DNA of 13,223 bases from an uncultured Roseburia sp. (GCA_947564765.1 CANODN010000027.1:1-13223), one strand, 5' to 3'. Shown: positions 1 through 6,616, numbered from the stretch's first letter. A program made the numbers and translations. The notes: generated by a model from the letters alone, not told the origin.

Positions 1-60
1 ATCCTGCCCCTCATGCCCGACAGACTTGCTTATGCGCTTATGCCAAAAGACTTGCCATCA
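1..60. repeat. Short nested repeats at the left edge
   Basis: The 8-mer GCTTATGC occurs twice in tandem (28-35 and 36-43), flanked by two copies of AGACTTGC (22-29 and 48-55, 26 bases apart). This dense repetition begins just where the reading frame of the adjacent membrane-protein fragment fails. It may be one end of a dispersed intergenic repeat, which would also explain a contig break here. The repeats are seen directly; the dispersed nature is inference. Confidence 0.45.
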
Positions 61-208
61 ATTCAAACAGCATAATATTAAAAAGCTGTGCCCAGGGCCT
101 GACTTCTGTAAATCCATTGTGTGTATATGCTTCCAGCAGATAAAAATGTATAATGGGAAACAGGATCAGACCTCCGGCAGCTCCACATTTTTTTAATTTT
201 ATACTCAT
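38..208 (-). pseudogene. Truncated N-terminus of a membrane protein, resembles LTA-synthase-like sulfatase
   Basis: A 56-codon frame starts with ATG at 208, only 3 bases after the stop of the upstream transglutaminase gene, and ends at a TAA at 38-40. The peptide has a basic start (MSIKLKK), a hydrophobic helix at about residues 9-25, a short polar turn (EAYTHNGFTEVRPWAQ, 26-41) and the start of a second helix (42-56). From memory, this helix / YTHN-F-E-x-RP / helix pattern resembles the start of the multi-pass LTA synthase / phosphoglycerol transferase sulfatases of Lachnospiraceae, which run to 600 residues or more with an extracellular sulfatase domain. None of that follows here: the frame stops inside the second helix and continues into short repeats. 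It could be a decayed gene, a gene cut by a repeat, an assembly end, or a genuine small membrane peptide. The upstream ribosome binding site is weak (AAAAAGTAGA), so translation may be coupled to the preceding gene. Confidence 0.5.
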
Positions 209-211
209 AGT

Positions 212-2206
212 CTACTTTTTAATCTTTACTGATTTTGCTTTGCTCCAGGCTCCGTATTTCCGTGCTCCGGAAACAGAATCAATCTGATACATACGTGCCT
301 GTACATAATAAGTTTTCCCCTTCTTTAATTTCTGAATGGTATAAGTGTTTCCCGATACGTCTCTTTTCTTAGATCCCTTCATGCTCTTCTTCGCAGAATA
401 CCGGATCTGATATCCATTTGCAATACCGATATTTTTAATCTTGACCTTAACGGATCGCTTTGACTTGTTTTTGACGGAAGAAAGCGTTGCTTTTTTGGGA
501 CTTATTTTCGTCCACCTTGCATAATAATCGCTGTCTTCTATTATTTTTGCAGCGGCACTGACTGCTCCTCCTCCATAAAGATCCGTATACCAGCCGTTAA
601 ATACATATCCGCTTCTCTTCGGAACCGGAAGCTGCCCTACATTTGTGTAATAAAGCAGGCCGTTTTTGGAAAGAGATGTTACATTCGGACTTCCGATATA
701 GCCTCCGTTCGCCCAGAACGTAATCCGGTACAACGGTGTTATCGTAGAGGAAACAACCGAACTGTCCTCATATCCGTTTGCTGCAACCATCGCTTTTACG
801 GTTGTATTCCCGTACAGAGGAAACGGCCCCGTGTAACGGATTGCCTTTCGGAATGCGCAGGCGGGTTCCCCTCCGTTTATTGTATAATAAATCGTTCCTC
901 CTGCAGGTGCCGTAATGGTACATACACTGCCCGGGCAGGAAATCACAGGCTCTGCCGCCTTTCCTGCATACGCATGAATGCTTCCCGGATCATCATGTAC
1001 AGCACCGGAATCATATGTCAAAGCAGGCAGCCGTCCGTTCCAGATTGTCTCCGGTGTATGCTGCTTTACATATTCCGGACGCTCACTCATAAAATACTGA
1101 CTGCTTCTGTTAAAGTATTGATATCCGTAACCGTTATCCTCATCGTTCCAGGTACAATCCACATAATACCATGCACCGTTCAAACGAACGATATTCCATT
1201 CATGTTCTTCACTGGTCACAACACCGCAGTCGATTCCCACTGCATTGCATAACAGCTGCATCGTTTGGGAATATCCGGCACACACGGTTGAATTTGTGCA
1301 AAAAACACTGTATATCGTCTGATTGTATGGATTTGAAGAAACATCATTATAGTACGGATCATAAATCACTTTTTCGCAGATCATATCATGTATCTTTTTC
1401 TCTTTCGCCCAATCCGTTTCCTCCAGATTAATCTCTGCCAGCCAGCTTTGAATCTCGGATTCTATCCTTTTCGTTGCCGCCTGTCTGGAAGCGCCGTTTG
1501 CAAACGATACATTTACCGACATCTGTGCAAATCCGAAACGGGCTCCCATAGATGATTCCAGAAAATAATACTGAGGATTGGAAAAGTAAAACAGCAGCAC
1601 AGTATCATATGCTCCTTCTGTTGATAATTTTGTACTGTCATAAGCAACTGATTTGGTCAGATAATAATAGTTCGTTTTCCCGGAATTCTTATCATAATAA
1701 CTGCTCCTGCTTGTAAGTGATTCTGTCCCCACCAGATACCCATAACACATATCATCCAGTTTATCCCAAAGTTCTCTCTGTTCTTTTGACAGAAGATTGT
1801 AATAATAATTGGTGGAATAGGTATCCCATACGGAACGGTATCGTTCCGAACCCTTGATGACATTCTGCGTTTCTGATGCATCATAGACTTCTGTGATTTC
1901 CTCCGGTTTCAGATCCTGCCGAATTGGCTTTCTGTAACCTGTCGGCATAAAATCGACACGCTCTTCGCTGATTCCCGATTCAATTGTATTATTCGGCATT
2001 CCCTCTGCCGATATCTCTGCTTTCTCCTGTACATCTTCTTCTGCCTCTGTCTCCGGCAAATCTGACTGCTCTGTCTGCTCTGTCTCCTCCAGTTTCTCTG
2101 CCGTAATACCGGTTTCTGCAGAAATCTCTGTTGCCCAAATGCCCTCTGTCAATCCGCCAAACAACAATGTAGAGGACAATAAAAGCGCTAAAATACGTTT
2201 CTTCAT
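212..2206 (-). CDS. Secreted multidomain transglutaminase-like protein
   Basis: A 664-residue exported protein. A signal peptide (basic MKKR, hydrophobic core, likely cleavage after about residue 25) is followed by a Glu/Thr-rich linker (about 27-75). The central transglutaminase-like domain carries a recognisable Cys-His-Asp triad: C309 in the TVCAGYS motif, H335 in EEHEWN and D350 in YVDCTWND. Next come a chitobiase C-terminal-like beta module (about 420-490), an InlB-like (Listeria-Bacteroides type) repeat ending in GYVFNGWYTD (about 492-568), and a Lys-rich Fn3-like module to the end. Such proteins are surface or secreted cysteine hydrolases, possibly proteases or cross-linking enzymes acting on the cell wall or host glycoproteins; the substrate cannot be read from sequence. 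No sortase LPxTG signal is present, so it may be released or held by its very basic C-terminus. The start is supported by AAAGGA 8 bases upstream. It is the last intact gene of a minus-strand run. Confidence 0.85.
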   Translation of the reverse strand: MKKRILALLLSSTLLFGGLTEGIWATEISAETGITAEKLEETEQTEQSDLPETEAEEDVQEKAEISAEGMPNNTIESGISEERVDFMPTGYRKPIRQDLKPEEITEVYDASETQNVIKGSERYRSVWDTYSTNYYYNLLSKEQRELWDKLDDMCYGYLVGTESLTSRSSYYDKNSGKTNYYYLTKSVAYDSTKLSTEGAYDTVLLFYFSNPQYYFLESSMGARFGFAQMSVNVSFANGASRQAATKRIESEIQSWLAEINLEETDWAKEKKIHDMICEKVIYDPYYNDVSSNPYNQTIYSVFCTNSTVCAGYSQTMQLLCNAVGIDCGVVTSEEHEWNIVRLNGAWYYVDCTWNDEDNGYGYQYFNRSSQYFMSERPEYVKQHTPETIWNGRLPALTYDSGAVHDDPGSIHAYAGKAAEPVISCPGSVCTITAPAGGTIYYTINGGEPACAFRKAIRYTGPFPLYGNTTVKAMVAANGYEDSSVVSSTITPLYRITFWANGGYIGSPNVTSLSKNGLLYYTNVGQLPVPKRSGYVFNGWYTDLYGGGAVSAAAKIIEDSDYYARWTKISPKKATLSSVKNKSKRSVKVKIKNIGIANGYQIRYSAKKSMKGSKKRDVSGNTYTIQKLKKGKTYYVQARMYQIDSVSGARKYGAWSKAKSVKIKK

Positions 2207-2305
2207 ATTCCTTTTCCTTTCTTTATTATTGCGCGTTTTTCAGAATATAAAGGGATACCCGAAAGGTATTTCATAATCCCGTTTCATTTATTTTACTACA
2301 TCCGG
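2207..2305 (-). other. Intergenic region with a weak hairpin
   Basis: These 99 bases lie between the chorismate mutase and the transglutaminase genes. They hold a 5-bp hairpin (ATACC/GGTAT, about 2253-2267) with a possible GGG/CCC extension, followed on the minus strand by only a broken T-run. I could not identify a convincing promoter. It is either a weak terminator or simply spacer within one transcript. Confidence 0.25.
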
Positions 2306-2839
2306 TTATAAAATAAAAGTATAAGAAGCTGTCTGATTTTCCTTCAAAATCTGCATAATCACAGCTCTTGCCAGGCTCAGTGAAAAATCTCCGGACAGCC
2401 AAAAGCTGCAGCACATATCGTCTCCCTGCTTTTCAGTTTCTATCTTTTCCACCGTAAGGCCTGCCAGAGCTGCAGCATTTACAAAAACAGGAATCTGCCT
2501 GCTTTCTTTCGGACAGCAAAAAGAAACCTTTATGCATTTTTCTTCTCTTGGAAAATCCTTTAAAACCGTATCCGCTTCTTCCATAACAGAATATTGATAA
2601 GTCCTGCCAATTTCCATGATCTGCCCAAAAAAAGCTCTGCACTCAGGCAGAAATTCTTCTTTGACACCCTCTGTCCTGGCATGGATAACCTCCTGCTCCC
2701 GTTTTGGTACATATACATCTGCTTTTGTCCCAAGCTTCGTCTCTGCAACCTGATGAGACAGCTCCATACGCTGCAGAAACAACTCCCGCAGACTTTTATC
2801 AACCTGATCAATTTCTTCTCTGATATGATTTAATTCCAT
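2306..2839 (-). CDS. AroQ-type chorismate mutase with C-terminal extension
   Basis: Predicted to rearrange chorismate to prephenate, the entry step to phenylalanine and tyrosine, in the cytoplasm. The N-terminal ~85 residues match the all-helical AroQ fold. Counting from M1, R7, R24, K35, R47 and E48 fall at the spacing of the E. coli active-site residues R11, R28, K39, R51 and E52; the D48 equivalent is replaced by V44. The remaining ~90 residues are not a prephenate dehydratase or dehydrogenase. They alternate strands and helices (VSFCCP, VFVNAAALAGL, CCSFWLSGD, ARAVIMQIL, ASYTFIL), which could be a divergent ACT-like regulatory domain; that is inference. A longer frame exists from 2875, but AGGAG sits 7 bases before the ATG at 2839 and the family begins there, so I chose 2839 (177 residues). 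It lies 71 bases after the HAD gene, probably in the same transcript, away from other aromatic pathway genes. Confidence 0.8.
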   Translation of the reverse strand: MELNHIREEIDQVDKSLRELFLQRMELSHQVAETKLGTKADVYVPKREQEVIHARTEGVKEEFLPECRAFFGQIMEIGRTYQYSVMEEADTVLKDFPREEKCIKVSFCCPKESRQIPVFVNAAALAGLTVEKIETEKQGDDMCCSFWLSGDFSLSLARAVIMQILKENQTASYTFIL

Positions 2840-2910
2840 AGTCAATCTCCTGTTTTTTATATGAGGCTGCTTCATCCGCCTGTTTTCCGGATAAACAACA
2901 CTCTATCGTC

Positions 2911-3504
2911 CTAAAGATGATACTTCTCTTTTATTCTTTCAAAATCTCCCAAAAACACTTCTCCCTGCATTCCTGTCCGCTCGGCTCCTCTTACGTTTGG
3001 CTCCATATCATCAAGAAACAGACACTCCCGTGGTACCAGCTGATAGGTGTGCAGCAGATATTCAAAAATCTCAATATCCGGCTTGATTTTATGCAGATCA
3101 GAAGATACTACAACTCCATCGAAATAATCCAGAGGAGCAAACTTTGGAAAATAGTCATAAAATTCATCGCTGGCATTGGAAAGTACAAATAAGCGGTATC
3201 CTTTTTTCTTCATATATTCACAAAAATCAAAGGCTCCCGAAACCGGCTTCATACAGATGCTCCATTCGTATACGCACCGTTTTAACGCCGGGTGCATCTC
3301 TTCTGGTATCCGCAGACGGATGGTATTGTATTTTTCCTCATTGGTGATAAGACCAAGATCTCCCTGTACCCATTCCTCTCCGCCGAAAAGCTCTTTGCGG
3401 ATTACATTCTTCTCCTCTTCTGTCTGACAATATAAATCCAGCGGAACCTCCGGATCATAGCGCAGCAGCACATTTCCCATATCAAATATTATATTTCGTA
3501 TCAT
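2911..3504 (-). CDS. HAD-family (subfamily IA) phosphatase
   Basis: A 197-residue haloacid dehalogenase-like hydrolase, presumably a cytoplasmic phosphatase for a small sugar phosphate or nucleotide. All four HAD motifs are visible. Motif I is FDMGNV near the N-terminus, with the nucleophile Asp; the second motif-I Asp is replaced by Gly, as in the YihX-type glucose-1-phosphatases. Motif II is VLSNAS (about 107-112), motif III the Lys in KIKPD, and motif IV LFLDDMEPNV. A helical cap lies between motifs I and II (about 15-90). The start at 3504 is supported by AAGGAG 5 bases upstream. The gene begins 12 bases after the stop of the DUF4846 lipoprotein, with its ribosome binding site next to that stop, so the two are almost certainly co-transcribed. 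The substrate is unknown; the family call is firm. Confidence 0.88.
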   Translation of the reverse strand: MIRNIIFDMGNVLLRYDPEVPLDLYCQTEEEKNVIRKELFGGEEWVQGDLGLITNEEKYNTIRLRIPEEMHPALKRCVYEWSICMKPVSGAFDFCEYMKKKGYRLFVLSNASDEFYDYFPKFAPLDYFDGVVVSSDLHKIKPDIEIFEYLLHTYQLVPRECLFLDDMEPNVRGAERTGMQGEVFLGDFERIKEKYHL

Positions 3505-3516
3505 AGCCTCTCCTTT

Positions 3517-4536
3517 TTAATATTCCAGATGCTTTAAGCTCCCCTCCGAAAAAGTATATTCCGGCGTTACAAAGGGATATGTGATTTCTTCTTCATAATA
3601 CCAGGGATTTGTCTCATGGAGCGGATTTTTCAAAACATGAAATTCCTGCGCCGGCATATACCCCTGCCCCAGCAGAAATGCCTTCTTGCCCTCTGTATTT
3701 TCACAGATATCCAGAATCATAACCACATGCCCCGGACTTGCACCTTTTAAAAACACATCCCCTGCCGTAATCTGAGAAAGGGAAGTCTCCTGTGCCTCTC
3801 CTTCCATAGACAGGGTTCCGGCATAAGCAAACACCATTCGCAGATAAGAAACAAATGCTTCGTAGGAATCGTCATAGGATTCTGTCTGTACCCAGACAAC
3901 CTCGTTACCATTGACCGAAATCCGGTATCCTTCCCGCCATTTTACATACTCTGCCAGAAAACCGTTGACAAAATGAAATGCAATCTGCTCATACTGCCCC
4001 GTCTGCCAGAAATATTCCGCATACATCCGCATTACGGAATCGGCGCACTGCTGCAAGTCCTCTGTTTCTATAGGAAGCTTTGTCACTGCAATATGTGCAT
4101 CCTGATTTCTCTTTTGTGCTCCGTCATATAAAAGTACCGAACTTTGATCTTCCTTTAAGGGATAATTTCGCAAAAAAGCCGCCAGACTGCCCTCTTCCGC
4201 AGGAATACGGACATATCCTTCCGGTACGCAGATGCGACTCTCCAGAGTATCGCCTTCTTTTCTAATATAGGAAACTTCTTCCTCGGTTTCTTCCAATCTT
4301 TCGGATTCATGCTCCTGCATCCGGGTTTCTTCATGCGTTTCCGTAGCCAAAACCGACGCCTGCAGTTTGGAAGAAGCCGGCTCCATCTCTGGAACTTCCT
4401 CCTGAAACCGCTGTGTCCGGCTGCAGGCAGTCAGTCCCAGTACAAGAACTGCGCCGAGTATGCAATATGTTCTTCGGACATACCGGTTTGACATATTCTC
4501 CCGAAACCATTTTATCATGTGCATTATTTTTTTCAC
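3517..4536 (-). CDS. DUF4846 domain lipoprotein
   Basis: A secreted lipoprotein of unknown function. The N-terminus has a basic stretch, a hydrophobic helix and a lipobox (LGLTAC), so the mature protein would be lipid-anchored on the outer face of the membrane. A Glu-rich linker follows. The rest matches DUF4846 as I remember it: ICVPEGYVRIP, LRNYPLK, LLYDGAQKRNQDAHIAV, DLQQCADSVMRMYAEYFW, then a C-terminal half with GDVFLKGASPGHVVMI and FLLGQGYMPAQEF. The conserved QDAH, GHVVM and GQGYMPAQEF segments suggest a catalytic or binding site; the family's activity is not established to my knowledge. The start is uncertain. The frame is open to an ATG at 4608; GTG at 4536 has AAAGGA 6 bases upstream (chosen); ATG at 4494 would give the most typical 24-residue signal peptide but its GGAG is only 3 bases away. 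It is the first gene after its own promoter and is followed closely by the HAD gene. Confidence 0.82.
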   Translation of the reverse strand: MKKIMHMIKWFRENMSNRYVRRTYCILGAVLVLGLTACSRTQRFQEEVPEMEPASSKLQASVLATETHEETRMQEHESERLEETEEEVSYIRKEGDTLESRICVPEGYVRIPAEEGSLAAFLRNYPLKEDQSSVLLYDGAQKRNQDAHIAVTKLPIETEDLQQCADSVMRMYAEYFWQTGQYEQIAFHFVNGFLAEYVKWREGYRISVNGNEVVWVQTESYDDSYEAFVSYLRMVFAYAGTLSMEGEAQETSLSQITAGDVFLKGASPGHVVMILDICENTEGKKAFLLGQGYMPAQEFHVLKNPLHETNPWYYEEEITYPFVTPEYTFSEGSLKHLEY

Positions 4537-4670
4537 AATATTTCCTTTCATCTTCCCTGATGTAACGTTTTCCAAATAACTTAACTTTATATGCGAAATC
4601 ATTTTCATTCTGCAAGGCGGATTTTCGCCGGCACAGCAGCTGCTGCGGCTGAAAAACTACCTTTCATTTC

Positions 4671-4699
4671 ATTTTACTGTATTCAAAAGCATATTTCAA
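4671..4699 (-). promoter_or_regulatory. Sigma-70-type promoter for the DUF4846 operon
   Basis: On the minus strand, TTGAAA (4694-4699) and TAAAAT (4671-4676) are separated by 17 bases, each one mismatch from consensus. It lies about 80 bases after the ABC-F stop codon and points at the DUF4846 gene, giving an expected 5' untranslated region of about 125 bases. That leader contains a GC-rich palindrome (CAGCAGCTGCTG, 4634-4645) and a second small hairpin (GGCG/CGCC near 4614-4628). Confidence 0.6.
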
Positions 4700-4778
4700 G
4701 ACGCCGATCGCATCTCAAAAACGATTGTCCTGCCATGCAAAAATCCTGCCGCCTGCAGCCGTTCGCATACGAATGCCT

Positions 4779-6239
4779 TTAAATACGCACCCGCTTCGTG
4801 GCCACCGCATCTCGAAACGCCGCATCATGCTCCACAAACACCATAGCAGGTGAAAATTTTAAAATCAGCTCTTCGATCTGCATACGGGAATAAATATCGA
4901 TATAGTTTAACGGCTCATCCCACACATACAAATGCGCCTGCTCACAAAGACTTTTGGCAATCAACACTTTTTTCTTCTGTCCGCCGGAAAAATCCGCCAT
5001 ATCCTTTTCAAACTGTACCCGGCCGAAATCCAGCTTCCGCAGCACCGCCTTAAACAGCGGTTCCAAAAGTCCATGCTCCTTTGCAAAATCCGATAAATTT
5101 CCCTGTAAATGAGATGTATCCTGGGGCACATATGAAATAATCAGACCGGAGCCGACGGAAACCGTACCGGTATGTGCAACCGGCATACCCAAAAGAATCT
5201 TTAACAGACTGCTTTTTCCGCTTCCGTTTTTTCCTTCCAGTACCACGCGTTCTCCCCGGTGTATCGCAAAGGATACTTCCCCGTTTACTGCTCTGCCGTT
5301 ATAACAGACTGCCGTTTTGGAAAATGAGGCAAGGGTATCTGTATGATAGGAAAGAGGCATCAGTTTTAGCGTCTCTGCCGTTTCCAGATTTTTCAAAAGC
5401 TTTGACTTTTCCTGGATTGCTTTTTGCTGCCGTGCCTCGATTGCCTTGGCACGTTTCATCATTTTGGCCGCCTTATGTCCCACAAAACCGCTGTCACTGG
5501 CTCTTTTTTTTGTAGCTTCCACCTGATCTGACCAGCCGGAGGAACGGCGGGCCGACTGTTTCAGACGGCTGATATCTTTTTTCAACTGCAGATTCTTCAC
5601 AAGCTCCGATTCCTGCTGCCTGTTAAAATTTTCAAGCCACGAAGAAAAATTTCCGCTCTCCACTCGGATATCTGCCCTGTTCAGAGATAAAATATGATCC
5701 ACACAGCAATCCAGAAACCGGCGGTCATGGGACACCAGAATAAATCCTTTTTTCTTTTTCAGGTAGGCTGCCGTAATTTCTCTCGCTCTGGTGTCTAAAT
5801 GGTTTGTGGGTTCGTCAATCAGAAGAAAATGTCCCTCTTTCAGAAACAATGCCGCCAGCAGGACTTTCGTCCGTTCTCCTTCGGATAGGGTTTCAAATGC
5901 CCGGTAAAGCACCTCTGCATCTATCTCAAGATACGACAGCTCCCGGATCAATTCCCATTCTTCGGCAAGCGGACAGATCTCTGTTAAAATCTCTTCTGTC
6001 ATTCTGCTTTTATCAGCAACCGGATAGGGAAAATACTCAAATTCCACAGAGGATTGGATACGTCCGCTGTACTCATATTTTTTCATTAAAAGATTTAAAA
6101 ATGTCGTCTTTCCCCTTCCGTTCCTTCCCACAAATCCCAGTTTCCAATCGGTATCAATGACAAAACTGACGTCATCAAAAATCGCATCAAAGCTTCCCGG
6201 ATACGAAAACGTCAGATGTTCTGCTTTAATCATAGACAT
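4779..6239 (-). CDS. Lsa-family ABC-F ATPase (ribosome-protection type)
   Basis: A 486-residue soluble protein with two ABC domains and no membrane segments. ABC1 has Walker A GRNGRGKT (38-45), signature LSEGE (118-122), Walker B ending in DEPTNHLD (142-149) and the H-switch SHD (170-172). A basic, helical inter-domain linker spans about 195-300. ABC2 has Walker A GKNGSGKS (336-343), signature FSGGQ (417-421), DEPLNYID (441-448) and EHD (470-472). The order, length and details such as DTDWKLGFVGRNGRGKTT and LYVWDEPLNYID match the Lsa branch of antibiotic-resistance ABC-F proteins, which act on the ribosome to dislodge lincosamides, streptogramin A and pleuromutilins. Resistance is inferred from family, not shown. 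The start at 6239 has AAAGGAGG upstream with a 10-base spacing. It is preceded by a 438-base leader with its own promoter, leader peptides and an intrinsic terminator, so drug-induced attenuation control is likely. Confidence 0.88.
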   Translation of the reverse strand: MSMIKAEHLTFSYPGSFDAIFDDVSFVIDTDWKLGFVGRNGRGKTTFLNLLMKKYEYSGRIQSSVEFEYFPYPVADKSRMTEEILTEICPLAEEWELIRELSYLEIDAEVLYRAFETLSEGERTKVLLAALFLKEGHFLLIDEPTNHLDTRAREITAAYLKKKKGFILVSHDRRFLDCCVDHILSLNRADIRVESGNFSSWLENFNRQQESELVKNLQLKKDISRLKQSARRSSGWSDQVEATKKRASDSGFVGHKAAKMMKRAKAIEARQQKAIQEKSKLLKNLETAETLKLMPLSYHTDTLASFSKTAVCYNGRAVNGEVSFAIHRGERVVLEGKNGSGKSSLLKILLGMPVAHTGTVSVGSGLIISYVPQDTSHLQGNLSDFAKEHGLLEPLFKAVLRKLDFGRVQFEKDMADFSGGQKKKVLIAKSLCEQAHLYVWDEPLNYIDIYSRMQIEELILKFSPAMVFVEHDAAFRDAVATKRVRI

Positions 6240-6294
6240 ACTGCATCATCCTCCTTTAAACAATGAAAAACACGCTTTGCGAGTTTCTCACGTT

Positions 6295-6351
6295 CGCGGG
6301 CGGCACCAAATTGGAATGCAAGCATTCCAGCTTGGCTTATGCCTTTCCGCG
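6295..6351 (-). repeat. Large palindromic element between attenuator and ABC-F gene
   Basis: On the minus strand a long stem can be drawn: CGCGG/CCGCG, GGCA/TGCC, CCAAG/TTTGG, then TGGAATG/CATTCCA around a CTTG loop, with small bulges between. One pair (G with T) holds only as a wobble in minus-strand RNA. No T-run follows directly, so it is not a plain terminator. Its shape suggests a dispersed intergenic palindrome (REP/BIME-like) or an extra RNA structure in the leader; only a genome-wide copy count would tell. Confidence 0.5.
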
Positions 6352-6352
6352 C

Positions 6353-6391
6353 AAACAAAATAAAGCTGCAGAAAAGTCATTTTCCACAGCT
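6353..6391 (-). terminator. Intrinsic terminator in the ABC-F leader (attenuator)
   Basis: On the minus strand AGCTGTGGAAAA (6380-6391) pairs with TTTTCTGCAGCT (6364-6375) over 12 positions, ten Watson-Crick and two G-U, around the 4-base loop TGAC. It is followed by TTATTTTGTTT. This is a good intrinsic terminator placed about 115 bases before the ABC-F start codon and about 250 bases after the predicted transcription start, the layout of a transcription attenuator. Confidence 0.72.
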
Positions 6392-6542
6392 CTACACAGT
6401 CTAATCCCATCCTGCTAAAAAGGATACCAAAATACAGACAATCTATCGACAGCTGATGTATAACTCCGGAGATACCCGCTTGCTCTTATGAATGCCGCAC
6501 AACATGCAGCCTCCGGTCAAAGCAGATATCAACTTTTCTGCA
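6367..6542 (-). promoter_or_regulatory. Predicted antiterminator pairing
   Basis: On the minus strand TGCAGAAAAGT (6532-6542) is perfectly complementary to ACTTTTCTGCA (6367-6377), which is part of the terminator loop plus its 3' arm. Three flanking G-U pairs could extend the helix to 14. This duplex and the terminator hairpin cannot coexist, so the upstream segment is a natural antiterminator. The complementarity is seen directly; its use in vivo is inference. Confidence 0.55.
6443..6505 (-). CDS. Second upstream ORF in the ABC-F leader (20 residues)
   Basis: ATG at 6505 follows GGAGG by 4 bases and opens a 20-codon frame (starts MLCGIHKSKR, ends ISCR) closed by TAG at 6443-6445. The spacing is slightly short but the Shine-Dalgarno is strong. 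The frame runs across 6455-6465, the segment complementary to the first leader peptide's start region, so ribosomes here would disrupt that pairing. I know no homologue. It could be a true regulatory peptide or a chance frame. Confidence 0.4.
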   Translation of the reverse strand: MLCGIHKSKRVSPELYISCR

Positions 6543-6616
6543 ATAAGCGCAGCTATAACGTAAAAATAACGTATCACTGCATATTCGAATCTTATTTGCA
6601 AAAAAAGTTATACATC
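6455..6616 (-). promoter_or_regulatory. Long-range inverted repeat masking the leader-peptide start
   Basis: GATGTATAACT (6606-6616 on the minus strand) contains the first leader peptide's start codon and is perfectly complementary over 11 bases to AGTTATACATC (6455-6465, minus strand). The arms are 140 bases apart and enclose the antiterminator segment 6532-6542. Pairing would hide the start codon and, being interleaved with the antiterminator duplex, would compete with it. Confidence 0.45.
6592..6615 (-). CDS. Leader peptide MYNFFCK upstream of the ABC-F gene
   Basis: An 8-codon frame (ATG, six sense codons, TAA) encodes MYNFFCK. A strong Shine-Dalgarno, GAGGTG, lies 5 bases before the ATG, and the start is only about 25 bases after the predicted transcription start. 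Very short leader peptides in this position are the sensors in macrolide, lincosamide and ABC-F gene attenuators, where a drug-stalled ribosome changes folding of the downstream RNA. I infer the same role because a terminator and an antiterminator segment follow. The peptide itself matches no named leader that I recall. Confidence 0.62.
   Translation of the reverse strand: MYNFFCK

Noticed and set aside
2306..2875. Longer start for the chorismate mutase at 2875
   Set aside because: The upstream AGGCGG directly touches the ATG while the ATG at 2839 has AGGAG at 7 bases and fits the family's N-terminus.
4720..4778. Possible terminator after the ABC-F gene (CTGC/GCAG followed by GATTTTT on the minus strand)
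   Set aside because: Only 4 base pairs and a short T-run; too weak to annotate, though some terminator before the DUF4846 promoter would be expected.
6288..6410. A 40-codon minus-strand frame (starts MGLDCVELWK) running through the terminator and the palindrome in the ABC-F leader
   Set aside because: It has no usable ribosome binding site (AGCAGG touches the ATG) and its codons simply follow the two hairpins; translation would destroy the terminator.
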